Positions 1 through 11,126 of a DNA stretch of 64,000 bases are shown in pieces. Under the pieces are notes generated by a model. It did not search any database, had not been told where the DNA came from, and worked only from the letters and a program-made list of their open reading frames with translations. Position 1 is the stretch's first letter. Each line of letters starts with the position of its first letter. The position numbers were made by a program, and so were the translations under genes. Source of the DNA: Bactericera cockerelli (lineage: Eukaryota; Arthropoda; Insecta; Hemiptera; Triozidae); the NCBI GenBank assembly GCA_024516035.1, contig CM044964.1, forward strand, positions 7,500,236 through 7,564,235. The letters are read 5' to 3'.

Positions 1-59
1 AATGTTCCTTATTTTTTTGTACGTACGCAACTGTGTTTTTACTACATACGGAACTGTGT

Positions 60-400
60 TTTATCCATTTACTAAATACTAACAAACCAGTTACTCACAA
101 TAACCTCACCCAGTCTGAGTTGGTCCGGGATTTGTGCGTATAACAAAGGTTTGAATTTGAGTGGTCTAATTCTAATGCAAACCTCGCTGAGTGTAACTAC
201 CGCAATTTTTCCTCTTATTACCCAGGTGGCTCTTACAATTCTTCAGAAGAGGTTATTTTTCTTCTATTATTATTTTGTAAATATTTTTTCTTTTATAAAT
301 AAATAAAAAATCCGTTTTTCTGAAATCATCAAGAAGAGGTTATTTTTTGAGTGGTCTAATTTTAGTTCAAACCTCACTGAGTGTACCGGAATTTTTTTCT
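60..400 (-). repeat. Two degenerate 5S-SINE fragments
   Basis: Two stretches (about 60-215 and 340-395) match the body and 5S-like head of the 5S-SINE family in reverse, including a diverged copy of its 'cctcacccagcctgag' block and of 'cctcgctgagtgt'. Both are old and incomplete. No coding potential is seen. Confidence 0.5.
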
Positions 401-1437
401 TCTTTGCTCTTACAAAGAGGTTATATCAAGATTTTTCTCGGACAAGATTAAAGATAGCGGATAAGTTAAAAACAGGAGCCGCTCCCCCAAATAAAGCTAG
501 ATAAACCTTATATGTATAACAACAGTAAAGTTGCAATCATTTGCTACAGAGAGAGTTAAAGGCATCGTCTACACTTATTTAAGATAGAGAAATAAGGTAG
601 AATGACACTTCGCGAGAGGGGGGTGGATTTTATTATTGTAAACGGATCCTATATTTATTTTCCTCAGCCTAGGGGCAATAAATAAATCCGGCTTTTCTTC
701 CAATATTTTTCCTCTAAAAATATTCCAAGGGGTACTCAAGCTGTGTGCAACATGTTGCAACAAGACCTTTCATAGTCCAGTCCATGGTTTCGAAATAAAA
801 AAAAAACCCCCCGGTCCACTTCTGGGAGTGTACAGGGGTCCCGGGTGTGACAATGTGGCCCTAAAAGCAAAAGATAGAACCCCAGTGAACGTTCCTACAG
901 AGTTTCATTAAAATTGAAGATCTGTTACAGAGTTATTGCGTCAGAAACAAACAAACTAAAACACTCTCGATGATAAAATCAAGAGGAGCAGAGCTTGTTG
1001 TGATGGCAGTGGAGACAATAGGAGTGTGGTGTGACGAGGGAATAAAATGAATTCAGGAGATAGGAAAAAAAAATTAAATTATAATAAATACTAAGGTTAA
1101 ACTGTTGGAAAATATAATAAAAAAAACTATGTAGGTATATGCCAAATATTCTTGTTAAAACTAAGGCCTGAACCCAAATCATAAAATATGATTAAGTCAG
1201 ACTGGCCCTCAACTCGGGCTATAGTGCGCTGTGATTGGTTGAAACTCCAACTTGAGGGCGTGTCTGTTTTATCTGAACTTTAATCCTGTTTCGTAATTTA
1301 GCCGTTAGACACTCCGTACGTTGGGTTAGTTAGGTAACCACCTTCTTGATATACCTAATGTTATTTTAAGATGCAATTGTGAATTCATTTTTGTGGTATG
1401 CAAAAAAAATGTGAAGTAAATATACAAATGTGAATCA
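400..1437. other. Intergenic stretch, unassigned
   Basis: No gene is seen. About 790-960 contains a C/G-rich block and an AAACAAAC-type end reminiscent of an old mobile-element terminus. 1,198-1,330 contains a short inverted repeat ('ccctcaactcg' / 'aacttgaggg'). The short ORFs here have no recognisable motif. Confidence 0.4.
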
Positions 1438-1655
1438 TGTCTGTACCGGTAGCTCAGTGGTAAAGGCGGCACTCTGTTGATACCAGAGATTTGACAGGTC
1501 GCGGGTTCGAAACCCAGCCGGGACATAACAAGTTGTCCTCCCATTTGGGATTTTTACCACATAATAATGCGTCTTGGACTTACTGCTGTAATAATGGGAC
1601 TTAAATAGTCCTAATCGGGCAGTATAAATAAAGCGATATTAATTATTGTTGCCAT
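1438..1655 (+). repeat. SINE-1 (tRNA-headed), nearly full length
   Basis: The head has polymerase III box A ('ggtagctcagtggtaaagg') and box B ('ggttcgaaaccc') spacing. The body ends in 'taatcgggcagtataaata' and an ATT-rich tail. It is the first of about a dozen copies in the window and is not a functional tRNA, because the 3' acceptor strand runs into SINE body. Confidence 0.85.
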
Positions 1656-1763
1656 TAATTTTTCTAAATTTGAACTGAGCTAACTTAAAACCTAATCTAA
1701 GATGATAAAACCAAGATTTTTTTTGTGTTTGTTTCACATTCATTTTAAAATCTAAGTCATTCA

Positions 1764-1832
1764 CGACGGGGGGTTTAACCTCCAATCTCTGAAAACTTTC
1801 AATCCAGCTAAAACCTCATTAACCTCACGCTG
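1764..1832 (-). repeat. 5S-SINE, 3' half, interrupted by SINE-2
   Basis: Body of the 5S-derived SINE in reverse ('acgacggggggtttaacc' onwards). The same copy resumes with its 5S-like head at about 2,137-2,243, so the SINE-2 between them is a later nested insertion. Confidence 0.6.
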
Positions 1833-2131
1833 CCTGGAGGACCTAACATCACGAGGACCTTCCGCTTGCCATGCGGAAGGTCCCGGGTTCGATCCCCCGT
1901 GCCGACAAAAAATTGTAGACTTTATTTGGTTACAATTGTTTGTAGGCGATACCTTCCGGTGCGCTCGTGTTGACCCAGCACCCAAATGGGAAGTATTGTG
2001 TCACTTCTCGCCCTGTGGCAGCCATACTACGGGATGGGCAAGCTACAACACAGACCACACAAGGGTCTTCAGTAGCTCCTGTTTCATGGCTACTTAAAAA
2101 GGCTGTGAAACACTCATCTTAAAAAAAAAAA
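1833..2131 (+). repeat. SINE-2 (tRNA-Gly-like head), nested
   Basis: The tRNA-like head has a loop around 'cttgccatgcgg' (GCC in the anticodon position) and box B 'gggttcgatccc'. The body follows with 'gtgttgacccagcacc', then the 3' end 'ctgtgaaacactcatctt' and poly(A). It lies inside a 5S-SINE. Confidence 0.8.
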
Positions 2132-2136
2132 CAAAA

Positions 2137-2243
2137 ATTGAATGGTCACCCACCCAAGTACTAACTTCGCAAGGTGTTGCTTAACGTCAGTGACAGAACG
2201 AGAACTGGTTTATTCAAAGTGCCATCGACGCTGGCGACCGATA
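2137..2243 (-). repeat. 5S-SINE, 5S rRNA-like head
   Basis: In reverse it reads as a degenerate 5S rRNA internal-promoter region: GCCAGCGTCGATGGCAC, then GAATAAACCAGTTCTCG, then a GTTAAGCAAC-type block and TACTTGGGTGGGTGACC. It is the continuation of the copy starting at 1,764. Confidence 0.7.
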
Positions 2244-2920
2244 AATTTGAAAACCCCCGACATGTTTTCTTCCATTTTTAAAACTCTCAAACGGATTAAC
2301 GGTGTAACAAAATGCGACAACTCAAAAGATTATATTGGACCATATTTATGTAACGGTCGAGTAAAAAACGATATTGGGTTTCAATTTCAGATTATATTTC
2401 CTCTTTCAAACTATTTCACATAAAAGAAATCCGTATCAGCTATTGAAAGTTATTTGAAAATTGTAGGGAAAAAAAAGTTGTTATCGTTCCAATAAAAAGT
2501 GTTTTCTGATGGTAAACAATATTCTGGAAGAAATGTGGAGGAGGGGGGGGAGGAAGTAAATGCAGAAATTTTCAATCAATTTATTGTAATAAAAAGCGAT
2601 TGTTTTTCTTTTGGATGTGAGAAGGTGAAGGTGGAAGAATTGAGAAGATGCAATTTCCACTGCATATAATATTTTCTCTTTTAAATACTTATTCTCGTGT
2701 AACGTGTATCAAACACCTCGGCCGAGGTGTGAAGAACGCCTGTACAAATAAAGAGATATATAGTACTAGATAATTTGCAAATGTTGAAAAAAGTCTTCTA
2801 GTTGTTAGAGAACACAACATGAAACTTAACGCTTCCCTGCTCATCTTACAGTTAGTTGGTCGGTGAGATTGCCAGAAAATTTCGGCCTCATTTGAACTGA
2901 AAAGAACAAAGGAAAAGAAT
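2244..2920. other. Intergenic stretch, nothing recognised
   Basis: AT-rich with short homopolymers (a G run near 2,541). No gene or clear repeat is recognised. Confidence 0.4.
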
Positions 2921-2924
2921 GGAT

Positions 2925-3005
2925 TGAATTCCACGCTGAAATCGGGACTTGAACCACCGACCTCCAGGTCACAAGTCCGCCGCCCTATCGATCAATCTAC
3001 TTTAT
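2925..3005 (-). repeat. SINE-4 head fragment
   Basis: Reverse copy of the SINE-4 tRNA-like head ('gggacttgaaccaccgacct', 'acaagtccgccgcc'). It is truncated after the head. Confidence 0.65.
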
Positions 3006-3708
3006 TCGAATACTTATAACTGCTGTAACATTTTTAAAAGGCTCATCTATTCATTTAGAATATTTAGATGGCCTACAAAGTGCAATAAGCGTGGGGATTA
3101 AATATAAAAAGGATGTCACCAAAACCCACAGAAGAAATGGAATCCATACATTTTAATGTCTGTGAGGTCATCTGTTTTAAAGGATGAATGATTAAATTAA
3201 TGTTTTCATATTTTTTTACAAGCATGTAGTCATCTTTTCATCAGAAATGATTTGATTGATGTTGGATGATTTGAGTTTGGTTATAAACACACCACACTTA
3301 TGAAATATGTTTCAGACCTCACTTCTGTTTATACTTATTTTTTACAACCAAGTTGTGTTGTTAATAATTATGTATGTTTTTTATTTTATTTTTTATGTCC
3401 TCAGTCTGCCGTCTGGCTTTTGAATTTCAGGATCACGGAGGAATGTCCAAAATCAAGACCCCCGAGTGGTGTTGTTATTTTTTAAGGAATTTCAACTATT
3501 CTAATGGTTTTTAATTACTTGAAGGGGCTCCTCTCAACTATGAACAAGTTATGCCCGTCTGATATCACTAGTGAGTCAAGTAGTCAACAGACTATAAAAT
3601 GTCGTAACTTCTGATCCTCTTTTGAGTGAGGACACCATGACGAGGTTTTGAATTTAAGTGGTTACCCATGCAAATCCTAAACTTTTTTTTTAATTTATTT
3701 CAACCGAC

Positions 3709-3856
3709 CTCAGTAGCTTGAGCGATAAGGCGGCGGACTTGTAACCTGGAGGTCGGTGGTTCAAGTCCCGATTTCAGAGCATATAAATTTAGTAAAGCGA
3801 GTTTGAGTAGTTGTGATATCATGAAAGTGATTAACACAAATATGATAACTTTCCTT
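3709..3856 (+). repeat. SINE-4, full length
   Basis: Head 'gacctcagtagcttgagcga' with box B 'ggttcaagtcc'. The body has 'agtaaagcgagtttgagtag' and ends in a 'atgataactttcc'-type terminus. The anticodon loop region reads 'cttgtaacc'. Confidence 0.8.
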
Positions 3857-3984
3857 TTACATCAACATCATCATCAGAAGGTTTTGAAATTGAATGGTTA
3901 ATCATGCAAATCCTAACCTTTTTTTCTTTTCTTATTTATTTTATCTAACATTGGACTAGAAATTTGTAAGTGATCTACAAAAAA

Positions 3985-4098
3985 AAAGGTATCATATTTT
4001 TGTTAATCACTTTCGTAATGCTACAAATACTCAAACTCGCTTTACTAAAGTCTTCGCTCAACCTGGGACTTGAACCACCGACCTCCACAGGTTACAAA
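3985..4098 (-). repeat. SINE-4, reverse copy
   Basis: The same family in the opposite orientation 130 bases downstream. The pair makes a potential inverted repeat with the 3,709 copy. The head is truncated within 'gacctcc'. Confidence 0.7.
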
Positions 4099-4194
4099 AT
4101 AAGTGATCTACAATGTCTCCTGTGACAGGTTTTGGTGGTCTGATTTTTGCTTTCTTGTCACTCATTGGCGAAATGATAATGTTACAAAATTCTT

Positions 4195-4431
4195 CTTCTT
4201 CTTTCAGTTTGCCTTTTCCCAAACCTACTTGGGGTCGGCATTTGTTCCATTAATCTTTCTATTAAGCGCCTTCCAAATCTTTCTATTAAGCGCGTCCTGT
4301 TTTCTCCACTTTTTCCCTCTTATGTCCTCCTCAAATTTGTCTCTCCATCTCATTTTGTCCTCCTTTTCCCACCTATTTCAAGTCTTTCCATGCTCTCACC
4401 CACAAAATGTTCATCTCTTTGCTCTATTTAT
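4195..4431 (-). mobile_element. RTE-type LINE 3' fragment (C-terminal RT and tail)
   Basis: Read in reverse, this ends in the RTE-like tail 'gccgaccccaagtagg' plus an AAGAAGAAG run. Upstream it encodes a short basic stretch resembling the C-terminal GRP-x-RWxDxxEED region of RTE reverse transcriptases. It is interrupted by the SINE-1 at 4,432 and appears to resume at about 4,643-4,720. Confidence 0.6.
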
Positions 4432-4642
4432 CTGCCCCGGTAGCTCAGTGGTAAAGGCGGCACTCTGTGAATCTAAAGATTACAGAGGTCGCAGGTTCGA
4501 AACCTAGCCGGGGCAAGGCAAGTTATCCTTCCATTTGGGATTTTTACCACATAATAATAAGTCTGGGGCTTACTGCTGGAGTAATAGAACTTAATAGTCC
4601 TAATCGGGCAGAATAATTAAGGGCGATATTATTATTATTTAT
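4432..4642 (+). repeat. SINE-1 nested in RTE fragment
   Basis: Full SINE-1 with head 'ccggtagctcagtggtaaag', body and ATT tail. The six bases ATTTAT occur at 4,426-4,431 and again at 4,637-4,642, consistent with a short target-site duplication. Confidence 0.8.
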
Positions 4643-4756
4643 GTCCAAACCATCTTACCCTACTCTCCTGAATTTTCTTCGCCAGAGTCCCCACTTTCAC
4701 TGTACCTACCCCTAATATTAATACTACATAATTATTATCATTAGAGATGTTCAATT

Positions 4757-5010
4757 GATCATTATTGGAAGTCAAGTTGTTAAGGCGCTAGTCTGGTAAT
4801 CCAGGTAGCGTAGGAATCCGTTGTTATGAATCCTACCCAATGTATGAATTTTTCATCATTTATTTGATGAGTATATGGCCTCATAATAATAAGGCTCTGA
4901 GGGTTAGGTGGTAGAAACTGTTTTGACCATTAACCTCGCCTGGTGGTTACCTTCCACTAAAGAGTGTTTTTACAAATAGATATATTTCATTATTATTACT
5001 ATTATTAGGG
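4757..5010 (+). repeat. SINE-5 (tRNA-headed)
   Basis: Head contains 'taaggcgctagtctggtaat'. The body has 'ggttaggtggtagaaactg' and ends with 'ggttaccttccactaaagag' followed by an ATT-rich tail. Other copies are in reverse orientation at 26.2, 53.0 and 61.9 kb. Confidence 0.75.
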
Positions 5011-5214
5011 ATATTTCATTATTTTTGGCGTGATGATCTTGTTTGGGAAAGAGTGTCAGAGCTGTAGCTTCTGTATTTGAGATGATGAACTCCCACGATG
5101 CTGGAGTGTTTCCCCTGGTGTTGGAATTCGGTAGCTCGGTACAGAGTAACCTGGAGTACCGAGATCTGTTACAGAGATAAACGGGTAGGTAATTAATGCT
5201 ACACCTACAGTGTC

Positions 5215-5640
5215 AGCCTCCGTGGCCTAACGGTTGCGACTAGTCCAGAGATCCCGAGTTCAATCCCCGGTCGAAGCAGATTTTTCATACAGAAAATTCT
5301 GTCATACAGAGAAAATTCTGTTCCCTCCGTACATATGAGGCTGGCATTTACGGCTCTATCCAGGCTGGGTGAGGTTCATGTGGGTAGCTGGTACGATTCC
5401 CAGCGAATGGAGGGAGAAACCCCCGTCCTCATCCAGGACGTTAAGTCAAATAGAATCGTTGACGTTAGGAAGGGCATCCAGCCGTAAAAATGTGCCAAAA
5501 CCAACCAACCTCAACCATGAGGTTGAACAACGTCGACCCTGCTTAAGCGGGATAAGACAGAGTAAAAGAAGAAGACTATTATTATATTATTATTAGAAGA
5601 AGACTATTATTATTGTATAGAAGAAGACTATTATTATAGA
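5215..5640 (+). repeat. SINE-3, subfamily A (RTE-type tail)
   Basis: tRNA-like head 'gcctccgtggcctaacggtt' with box B 'gagttcaatcccc'. The shared body is 'ccaggctgggtgaggttcat'. The 3' tail 'gaccctgcttaagcgggata' plus an AGAAGAAG run matches the RTE-like LINE tail. A short internal duplication ('cagaaaattctgt' twice) is present. Confidence 0.85.
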
Positions 5641-5773
5641 GTTCATACCTTAGGTTTTTATTTGTAGAGTCTCTAGACTTGAGGTAACTGTTTATTTGGG
5701 ATTTGACCTTGAAATACTTCTCATTTCATACGATCAGAGTATTGAATAGATATAAATACATAATTTTAAATTA

Positions 5774-6574
5774 TTGACAGTAAACAGTTATACTTACATA
5801 ATGGTAACTAACACTAGCCAAGATGTCTCGGTGTCTATGGACAGGTACGTCGCTCAGCTCGAGAACAGGGTGCAGGAGCAGGCCCAACTCATTAAGTTAT
5901 TAAATGAGAAGATCTTGAATCTTGAATCAAGAGCGGGCGAATCTCCGAAATTTTCCGATGTTGTCAAGGAAAATCACCTGAATGATGGTAGAGCTTCGGG
6001 AAGAGGTGCTAGTGATGACAGGAGATCGAAAAGTTCCTTTCTTGTCATTGGCTCAAAGAAGTCGGACATCTCATCTGTGCCAATCCGGAGATATTTTCAG
6101 CTGTTTGTGACAAGGATTGACCCGAACACCTCTCCTAAGAAATTAGCCGTGAGTTTGATGTCAAGTATTCCTGAGCTGCCTTCAGTCGTCTGTTCCAAAC
6201 TGAAGACGAAGCACGAGTCCTATGCATCATTCCATGTTGTCGTGCCTGAGGCGGAGAAGGAACTGGTATGCGGGGACGGTGTGTGGCCCGAAGGCGCCCT
6301 TGTCAAACAGTTCTTCGGGAAACTTCTTACAACGCATGTGCTTGACGCATTTGATTCTGCTCATCCAGATGAAGTGTTCAGTTCTTCTGCTACCAAGGTC
6401 AATGCTGGCTCTACCACTGACAAGAAGAAACATTCTAGCAATGTTGCTGCGGGTTCCAACCTGAGACCTCAACTTCCTGGCGCTGCTGGGAGTAAAGTGA
6501 ATGCCAAGTCCCCTGCTGTCGGTGCCACCTCGCCAAAAAACACCAGACTCAGAGCGGGTCTCAAAAATTCCTAA
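5774..6574 (+). CDS. Non-LTR retrotransposon ORF1 protein
   Basis: An intact 266-residue frame, probably starting at the first ATG; a second ATG at 5,801 is possible. Residues about 20-55 form a heptad-rich coiled coil (AQLENRVQEQAQLIKLLNEK). Residues about 105-185 carry the RRM-like ORF1 module seen in insect non-LTR elements (YFQLFVTRIDPNTS, then SYASFHVVV, then WPEGALVKQFFG). The C-terminal 70 residues are basic and Ser/Ala-rich. In this class ORF1 proteins bind element RNA as oligomers. No CCHC knuckle is visible. The stop overlaps the beginning of the endonuclease frame, the usual ORF1/ORF2 arrangement. Confidence 0.85.
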   Translation: MTVNSYTYIMVTNTSQDVSVSMDRYVAQLENRVQEQAQLIKLLNEKILNLESRAGESPKFSDVVKENHLNDGRASGRGASDDRRSKSSFLVIGSKKSDISSVPIRRYFQLFVTRIDPNTSPKKLAVSLMSSIPELPSVVCSKLKTKHESYASFHVVVPEAEKELVCGDGVWPEGALVKQFFGKLLTTHVLDAFDSAHPDEVFSSSATKVNAGSTTDKKKHSSNVAAGSNLRPQLPGAAGSKVNAKSPAVGATSPKNTRLRAGLKNS

Positions 6575-6589
6575 ACTGTTATTATCATA

Positions 6590-7221
6590 ATGTAGGTGGT
6601 CTGAGGACCCGTCTTGACATTCTTAAACGCAATGTTGAACTTTGCAATTATGACATTATCTTTTTGACAGAGTCCTGGTTAACGGACAATTTTTCTAATG
6701 CGGAAGTAAAATTTTTAAATTTTGATGTTTATCGATGTGATAGAAATTTGGTTGGATCTAATAAAACTCGAGGTGGGGGAGTGATGATTTTATGTAGTAA
6801 AAATATTAAGAGCAGACTTGTTCATATTAATGCACCTACACTATTTTATGATCATTTGTATGTTATTGTCGAATATTGTAATCATTCTATTATTCTAGGC
6901 TGCACCTACATTCCTCCAAGTTCTGGCCCTGATGTCTACATAGAGCACTGCACTGTAGTTGAAGAGCTCCGTACCCAGTTCCCTGCTGCTCAAATGGTTC
7001 TCTTAGGAGATTACAATTTGAGATCAGCAGTATGGCAAACTCTGGATGATGTCGGGATGGTTGTGGACTGTCCCCCAGGTGACATGTCATCCATTCGGGT
7101 TTGTGAATCTTTTAACGGACTTTCTCTTGTGCAAATGAACAACCTTCCTAACAATCACGGAGTTTTCCTAGACTTGCTTTTTTTCGGACATTCCAGGCAT
7201 TTTGACCTGCGTCTCAAGTGA
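6590..7221 (+). pseudogene. Non-LTR ORF2, endonuclease part (frameshifted)
   Basis: Apurinic-type endonuclease of a CR1/Jockey-group LINE. The frame is open from inside the ORF1 end. It shows the N-terminal motif HNVGGLRTRLD, the TESWL motif, the GGGVMI motif, the TYIPPSS motif and LLGDYN (the usual GDFN position). The histidine-containing SDH motif is not obvious and the region near SRHFDL may be its damaged form. The frame breaks at a run of seven T (7,178-7,184). Reading one T fewer continues directly into the reverse-transcriptase frame, so a single +1 slip probably inactivated ORF2. Confidence 0.8.
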
Positions 7222-8239
7222 CAATTTAATTGACAACAACTTCCACCACACTGCTTTCTGTTTTGACATTCCCTTGAAAACTCAGCTTAAGTATTTTTCC
7301 GAGGATACAAAATTTTATGTTTATTCCAAATGTAATTTTGACATTTTGAAAAACTTTCTTTCTGGTGTAGATTGGAGTGAACTGACTAATCATGGAAATA
7401 TTGATTGTATTGTCTCTAAATTTAACGATGTTATATTGGAAGGTATTCATCTATCTACACCTTTTATAACAATTCGTGCAGATAATTTTCCTAGATGGTT
7501 TTCAAACTATTTGAAACGTTTGACTCGTGAAAAAAAGGTTGCCCACTTGAAATTTAAGCGTAGTGGTTCAGATATAGATTACCAACATTTCTCTGCCTTA
7601 CGTGCTCAGTGTAAGTTCCACAGTCAAAAGTGTCACTCTTATTACCTCAATAAAGTTAACAAACAACTAAGGGAAAACCCTAGTCATTTCTGGAAATACT
7701 CAGAGGAATCAAGGAAGATCAATGAATTCCCTAAAAATATGTTTTTCAATGATTTTTCTTCTTCGTCATTACAAGAAATAACTGATCTTTTTAGATTATC
7801 CTTTTCTTCTGTTTATCAAGAATCTGATCGACCTATTCCTGAGTACCCCAGTCAAAACTTAATTGATTTTAATGCCTGCAGATTTTCAGAGAATGATGTT
7901 TTCAAAGCTCTCTCTGCTTTGCCGAGCAAATGTTCTTCTGGTCCGGACAGCATTCCGCCCATCATCTTGAAACGTTGCTCATCAATTCTTGCTGGGCCAT
8001 TGTCCTTTCTTTTCAACAAGTCAATGTCTTCTGGTACTTTTCCTTCCGAGTGGAAGAAAAGCTTTCTAATTCCAATTTATAAATCAGGTGATCGTTGTAA
8101 TATATCCAACTACAGGGGGGTTTGCATTCAATCCACTATTCCCAAGATACTTGACAAATTGGTTTATGAACAGCTTTCTTTTGCCACCAAATGTATCATC
8201 TCTGAGCGTCAGCATGGTTTTGTGTCTCAGAGGTCAACT
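7202..8239 (+). pseudogene. Non-LTR ORF2, reverse transcriptase N-terminal part
   Basis: Downstream of the frameshift, ORF2 continues with the linker (FRSSFSSVYQ-type segment) and RT blocks: SSGPDSIPP, EWKKSFLIPIYKSGD, NYRGVCIQS and QHGFVSQRST. It is cut at 8,239 by the TIR element. The C-terminal extension of the listed frame past 8,239 belongs to that insert, not to the RT. Confidence 0.85.
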
Positions 8240-9883
8240 CGGCCATTCCACGAAAAAGAGGAATTCAAAAGTGAAAAATAAATGTTATGACTGTGTATCC
8301 TAATTGCTGTCAGAAGATAGTAAATATTTTATAATTAATAAATCTGTTTTGATTTTTCGATTTTTTTACTTTTTTAACAAAAATTCAGTAACTTTTTGAG
8401 AGGTCGGAAAAGAAAATTTTTGGTTGGCATTCTGGAGCTAATTTAGAGAAGTCCAATGAGCTGTTTTTATGGATGGGACATAAATAGCTGTTATAACCTC
8501 AAAATAAACATGCTTTCAATTTATTATCCTTTTCAGATTTTTTTCTTAGAAGTAAACTGTTTTCATGAAATTGAAAGATGAAAATTTGAAAAGTTAATGT
8601 AGTGTCCGTTACAAAATTTATAGTTTTTTTTAGGTTAAAACAGCAGTGAAATAAATTTTGATAAACCATTTTGGCTAAAGTAAAACCAAAGGTTTCAGGT
8701 GAGTGAAATACATTTTCTTGTTTTTTTCATTATTCTCTTCATAGGTTTTTTTAGTGTTGCGGACACTACTGTTACGGACACTACTATAGTAAATGTAGTG
8801 TCCATACATCCTGTATTTGCCAGTTTGAAGAGTATAAGTCAACCTACTACTAAATATGTAGTAGATGTGTTGTTTTATTATTCAGTACGATCTATTCATC
8901 AATCAACAATCTAAAACAGAATTGAAGAATTTCATGCAATTTGTCAGAAGGCAAACTTAAAGTTATGTTTTTAAAGAAAGCTAATAATCTCTACATTGCC
9001 GATGCCACAGATGAGAAGTATGTCTCATTTGATCAAGTGATAAGAGTATTACCTGCTCCTGACATGATTAAGAAGGGGGGTAGAATATTCTACAAATTCT
9101 AAGCAATATGTAGGGCATAACTACCTATATGTCACAATTCACAAGTAGGTATACCTGTCTGGTTAACATTTTTTACCCATAATTAGGTATTCATGTTTAA
9201 TTTTGTTACTTTTCATGTTTCATTTTAAAAGATTCAAGTGAGAAAATTTATTTTATTTTAATTACGACTCCTATCACAAAGTTTTTTTTTTTATATATAC
9301 AAGTACTTAGTACGTACCTAATTGATCTCAAAGTGTTCATTTTTTCTAATAAAGTAATAAATATTTTTTTGTACTAACATTTCTCATTTTGTTTTTATTG
9401 CTTTAGAGTACCTCTAGTTCATGTGTTTCCATCAAATAACTGCATAAGAGTGAAGATAATTACTATAGAACTTTTTGTAGAGTCCGCGATGTAGTGTCCG
9501 CAACATGACACATAATTTTTGGAAATGCAAAACTCAAAAATTACCTTACATAAAAAAATGAACAATACATTATTTTAAAGTAAATATTTTCCTCTTTAAA
9601 AAAAATACGGCACTTTGAAGGTATTTTTTCCATAGGGACTGAACTTTACATTAAATTATAAGGTTCTCAAAAAAATCAAATAGTAAGGTAGTGTCCGCAA
9701 CGGCAACAAAAAGTGGAATAACAGCTAATCCAGGAATCTTTGAGAAAAAACCTACAACTAGTTTATAAACTATAAAAATAAAGAAATTATATGGGCAAAA
9801 AAAAAAATTCTATCTCTTTTTATTGTTCCACAAATTTGTTTTGAAGAGTAAAAATGTAGTGTCCGCGACATATGGAATGGCCG
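8240..9883. mobile_element. Non-autonomous TIR DNA element inside the LINE
   Basis: 1,644 bases bounded by a perfect 11-base inverted repeat (CGGCCATTCCA at 8,240-8,250 and its complement at 9,873-9,883). It is flanked by AACT at 8,236-8,239 and 9,884-9,887, a 4-base target duplication. Removing it joins the two RT halves in frame. Internal copies of 'gtagtgtccg' recur near 8,599, 8,797, 9,490, 9,688 and 9,855, some in tandem or inverted near 8,758-8,785, perhaps transposase binding sites. No transposase catalytic domain is seen. A 4-base duplication occurs in Sola and Chapaev-type elements, but I cannot assign a superfamily. Confidence 0.8.
8926..9102 (+). pseudogene. Coding relic inside the TIR element
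   Basis: A short open stretch ends at TAA 9,100-9,102 and reads KVMFLKKANNLYIA, then FDQVIRVLPAP, then GGRIFYKF. This 'V-x-FLK...ED-I...LP-x-P...F' pattern resembles the C-terminal end of proteins encoded by some insect DNA elements (from memory, not searched). It may be what remains of the autonomous parent's gene after internal deletion. No start codon or upstream domain is preserved. Confidence 0.4.
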
Positions 9884-9887
9884 AACT

Positions 9888-10940
9888 GTAACTAACCTTT
9901 TATCGTATCAGCACGATATTCTTACAGCATTTGACGATGGCTACCCAGTCCATGCCATTTATACTGATGTCGCGAAGGCTTTCGACAGAGTAAACGTGTC
10001 TTTTCTTGTGGCAAAGTTACGCTCCTTCGGAGTTGGAGAAGGATTTTTAATCTGGCTCTCTAATTACCTCTCCGAGCGAACTCAACTTGTAAGGGTTGGG
10101 AACTGTGTGTCTTCTCCAATCAACGTTGCTTCCGGTGTTGGACAGGGAAGCCACAGTGGGCCTTTGCTTTTCAGTCTGTTTTTTAATGACCTACCCTCCA
10201 TTTTTGAACATTCTTCCGTTCTAATGTTCGCAGACGATGTGAAATTGTACAAAACTATTACTTCTATCGAAGACTGCTTCTCTTTACAATCAGATATTCG
10301 TAAACTTCATGATTGGTTATCTACGAACGACATGCAGTTGGCTATTCATAAGTGTGCTGTCATGGAATTCACTAGATCGGTAAAGTCACGTCATTTTGTT
10401 TACACAATTGACTCTGTGAATCTACCGTTTGTTGATAACATTAAAGACCTTGGCGTTTACCTGGACACCAACCTTTCTTTTTCTTACCATATAGATAAGG
10501 TTTCATTATCTTGCCATCGTATTCTTGGTTATGTTTGGAGAAATTCCAAGGGACTTTCACCTGATGCCTTCTGTATATTATACAAAGCTCTTGTGAGGTC
10601 GCTGCTTGAGTATGCTTGCCTAATTTGGTCACCTTTTTATGACATACATAAACACACTCTTCAAAGAGTGCAAAATAAATTTTTGTGGTATTTCAACTTC
10701 CGTTATTCTCTTGACATTAACCTTGACAACCTTGTTGACAGACGCAAAAGACTAGATCATAATTTTATGATTAAACTGATTGAAGGACAAGTCAACTGTC
10801 CCAAGCTCTTAGAGCTTTTATCATTTGATTGTACTCGTCGTTTAAGACAACCTAAAACATTCTTAGTCAACAGCTTCACTAGAAACTATTTATATTTTGC
10901 TCCCATCAATCGAATGATGAGGAGTGAAAATGGAATTTAA
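9888..10940 (+). pseudogene. Non-LTR ORF2, reverse transcriptase C-terminal part
   Basis: RT continues from 9,888 in the frame interrupted at 8,239. It shows motif A (YTDVAKAFDRV), block 4 (SGVGQGSHSGPLLF) and the catalytic motif C (FADD). The thumb and C-terminal region follow, including DLGVYLD, ALVRSLLEYACLIW and LQRVQNKFL. The stop is at 10,938-10,940. The catalytic aspartates are intact, so the element was disabled by the frameshift and insertion rather than by active-site decay. Group: CR1/Jockey-like; I cannot choose the clade with confidence. Confidence 0.85.
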
Positions 10941-11126
10941 TGTGCTTAACTTGTCAATAATTGTAATACAGCTTTTCTAGTCAACTTGCTCTACGTTCTG
11001 TGATATTTTACTTGCCTTCTTACATTTTCTTATTTTGTTTTCTTATTTGTATTAATTTAATGTTGTTCTATGTAATCAATGTACATTGGGCTTGACCCGT
11101 CAATAAAGAATAAATTAAATTATTAT
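10941..11126 (+). other. Non-LTR retrotransposon 3' UTR and tail
   Basis: AT-rich 3' UTR ending with AATAAAG near 11,102 and an ATTATTATT tail. A new tRNA-like element begins immediately after. Confidence 0.6.

Noticed and set aside
1441..1525. Possible genuine tRNA genes at the many tRNA-like heads
   Set aside because: Heads are followed by family-specific SINE bodies, lack paired acceptor stems and recur with the same tails; all are SINEs.
8699..8914. 71-residue ORF within the TIR element
   Set aside because: Low complexity, driven by the internal GTAGTGTCC repeats; no domain. Only the short relic at 8,926-9,102 looks possibly coding-derived.
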